A stretch of DNA of 20,743 nt from Bifidobacteriaceae bacterium (GTDB lineage: Bacteria; Actinomycetota; Actinomycetes; Actinomycetales; WQXJ01). The DNA is taken from contig JAITIG010000057.1 of NCBI GenBank assembly GCA_031279575.1, forward strand, positions 1 to 20,743, given 5' to 3'. Positions 20,217 through 20,743 of this stretch are shown here, in pieces; position 1 is the stretch's first letter, and each line of letters opens with the position of its first letter. The notes beneath the pieces are model-generated. The model did not search any database and had not been told where the DNA came from. It was given only the letters and a program-made list of their open reading frames with translations. A program made the position numbers and the translations under genes.

Positions 20217-20743
20217 GCGCGACGGCCGGGGCGCGGCCGGGGCCGGCTTGGCCGGCCGGGCTGAGCCACCGCGCCGCCTATTCGATTTCCGGGGTGCTGG
20301 AGGCGCTCCAGGAGCAGTTCCCAGCGCTCACCATCTCAAAGCTGCGCTACCTCGAAGACCAGGGCCTGTTGGCGCCGGAGCGGACCGCGTCCGGGTACCG
20401 GCGCTATTCGGAGGCCGATATTGAGCGCCTGGCCTGGGTGTTGACCCAGCAGCGGGACCATTTTTTGCCGCTCAAGGTGATCCGGACCCGCCTGGCCCAA
20501 TTGGACGCCGCGCCGCAGCCGGCCGCCGCGCCCCGCCCGCCCCGGGCGGTGGGCTCAGCCGCCCCGGCGCCGCCCGCCGCGTCCCAGCCGCCCGCCGGCG
20601 ACCAGGCCTTGGCCGATGCCGTGGCGGCGGCGGCCGGGACCGGCCCGCAGGCTGGCGGCGCGCCGGCGGCGGCAGTCGCGGCGGTGGGGGAGTTGGCCGC
20701 CCACGGCCTGGATTTGCGCCACCTGCGGCCGCTTTTCCAAGCC
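20213..20743 (+). CDS. ftsR: MerR-type regulator FtsR, 3' truncated by window end
   Basis: The open frame runs for 177 codons to the window edge with no stop. The N-terminal winged-helix MerR DNA-binding domain covers about residues 22-100: AAYSISGVLEALQEQFPALT, ISKLRYLEDQGLLAPERTAS, GYRRYSEADIERLAWVLTQQ and RDHFLPLKVIRTRL. An Ala/Pro-rich linker (about 103-150) leads into the start of the effector part (ELAAHGLDLRHLRPLFQA). This is the Rv1828/FtsR subgroup; in Corynebacterium glutamicum FtsR activates ftsZ. GTG at 20213 overlaps the garA TGA, so the two are probably coupled. Confidence 0.9.
   Translation, partial: MSATAGARPGPAWPAGLSHRAAYSISGVLEALQEQFPALTISKLRYLEDQGLLAPERTASGYRRYSEADIERLAWVLTQQRDHFLPLKVIRTRLAQLDAAPQPAAAPRPPRAVGSAAPAPPAASQPPAGDQALADAVAAAAGTGPQAGGAPAAAVAAVGELAAHGLDLRHLRPLFQA

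Overview
This window comes from a high-GC actinobacterium (Actinomycetota). GC is well over 70% in most genes. The housekeeping order also fits: acnA, dxs, an RNase D with HRDC domain and a DUF3000 gene lie together, and the pgsA / DUF881 / sbp / DUF881 / garA / MerR block matches the M. tuberculosis Rv1822-Rv1828 locus. GTG and TTG starts are frequent and several genes overlap by four bases (GTGA or ATGA). I cannot name the genus. A very large secreted CotH-family protein would suit a surface- or polymer-associated lifestyle, but that is inference.

Layout. Bases 1-122 are a nearly pure G/C tract with a 31-base poly-G run, most likely a contig-end artefact. Transketolase (minus) follows, diverging from xerD (plus). 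xerD converges on the largest gene of the window, a 1618-residue exported CotH-kinase-domain protein (minus). A long inverted repeat that looks like a two-way terminator separates the two. A 221-base AT-richer divergent region separates cotH from acnA (plus). dxs (plus) comes next and converges on rnd (minus), the two stop codons sharing one CTAG. Upstream of rnd on the minus strand is the DUF3000 gene. Then comes the minus-strand set yigZ-thyA-folA, coupled by GTGA overlaps. A 38-base gap holding a perfect 7-bp-arm palindrome separates yigZ from the plus-strand operon pgsA, DUF881, sbp, DUF881, garA and ftsR. ftsR is cut off by the window end.

How the genes work together. thyA and folA make dTMP and recycle the dihydrofolate formed. 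dxs opens the MEP isoprenoid pathway, using pyruvate and the glyceraldehyde 3-phosphate that transketolase also handles. acnA is a TCA-cycle enzyme, and GarA homologues control 2-oxoglutarate flux in the same cycle. The pgsA-to-ftsR operon combines phospholipid synthesis, membrane proteins that in Bacillus sit next to ftsA/ftsZ, and a regulator known in Corynebacterium to act on ftsZ; this suggests an envelope and division module. Points most worth a second look are the duplicated-module CotH protein, the Asp-to-Glu change in the transketolase metal-binding motif, the Ser-Thr version of the GarA phospho-switch, the missing gcvH, in-frame 18-bp and 9-bp tandem repeats in xerD and rnd, and two palindromic regulatory candidates. 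I found no tRNA, rRNA, CRISPR array, IS element or phage gene, and no gene-free stretch longer than 300 bases.
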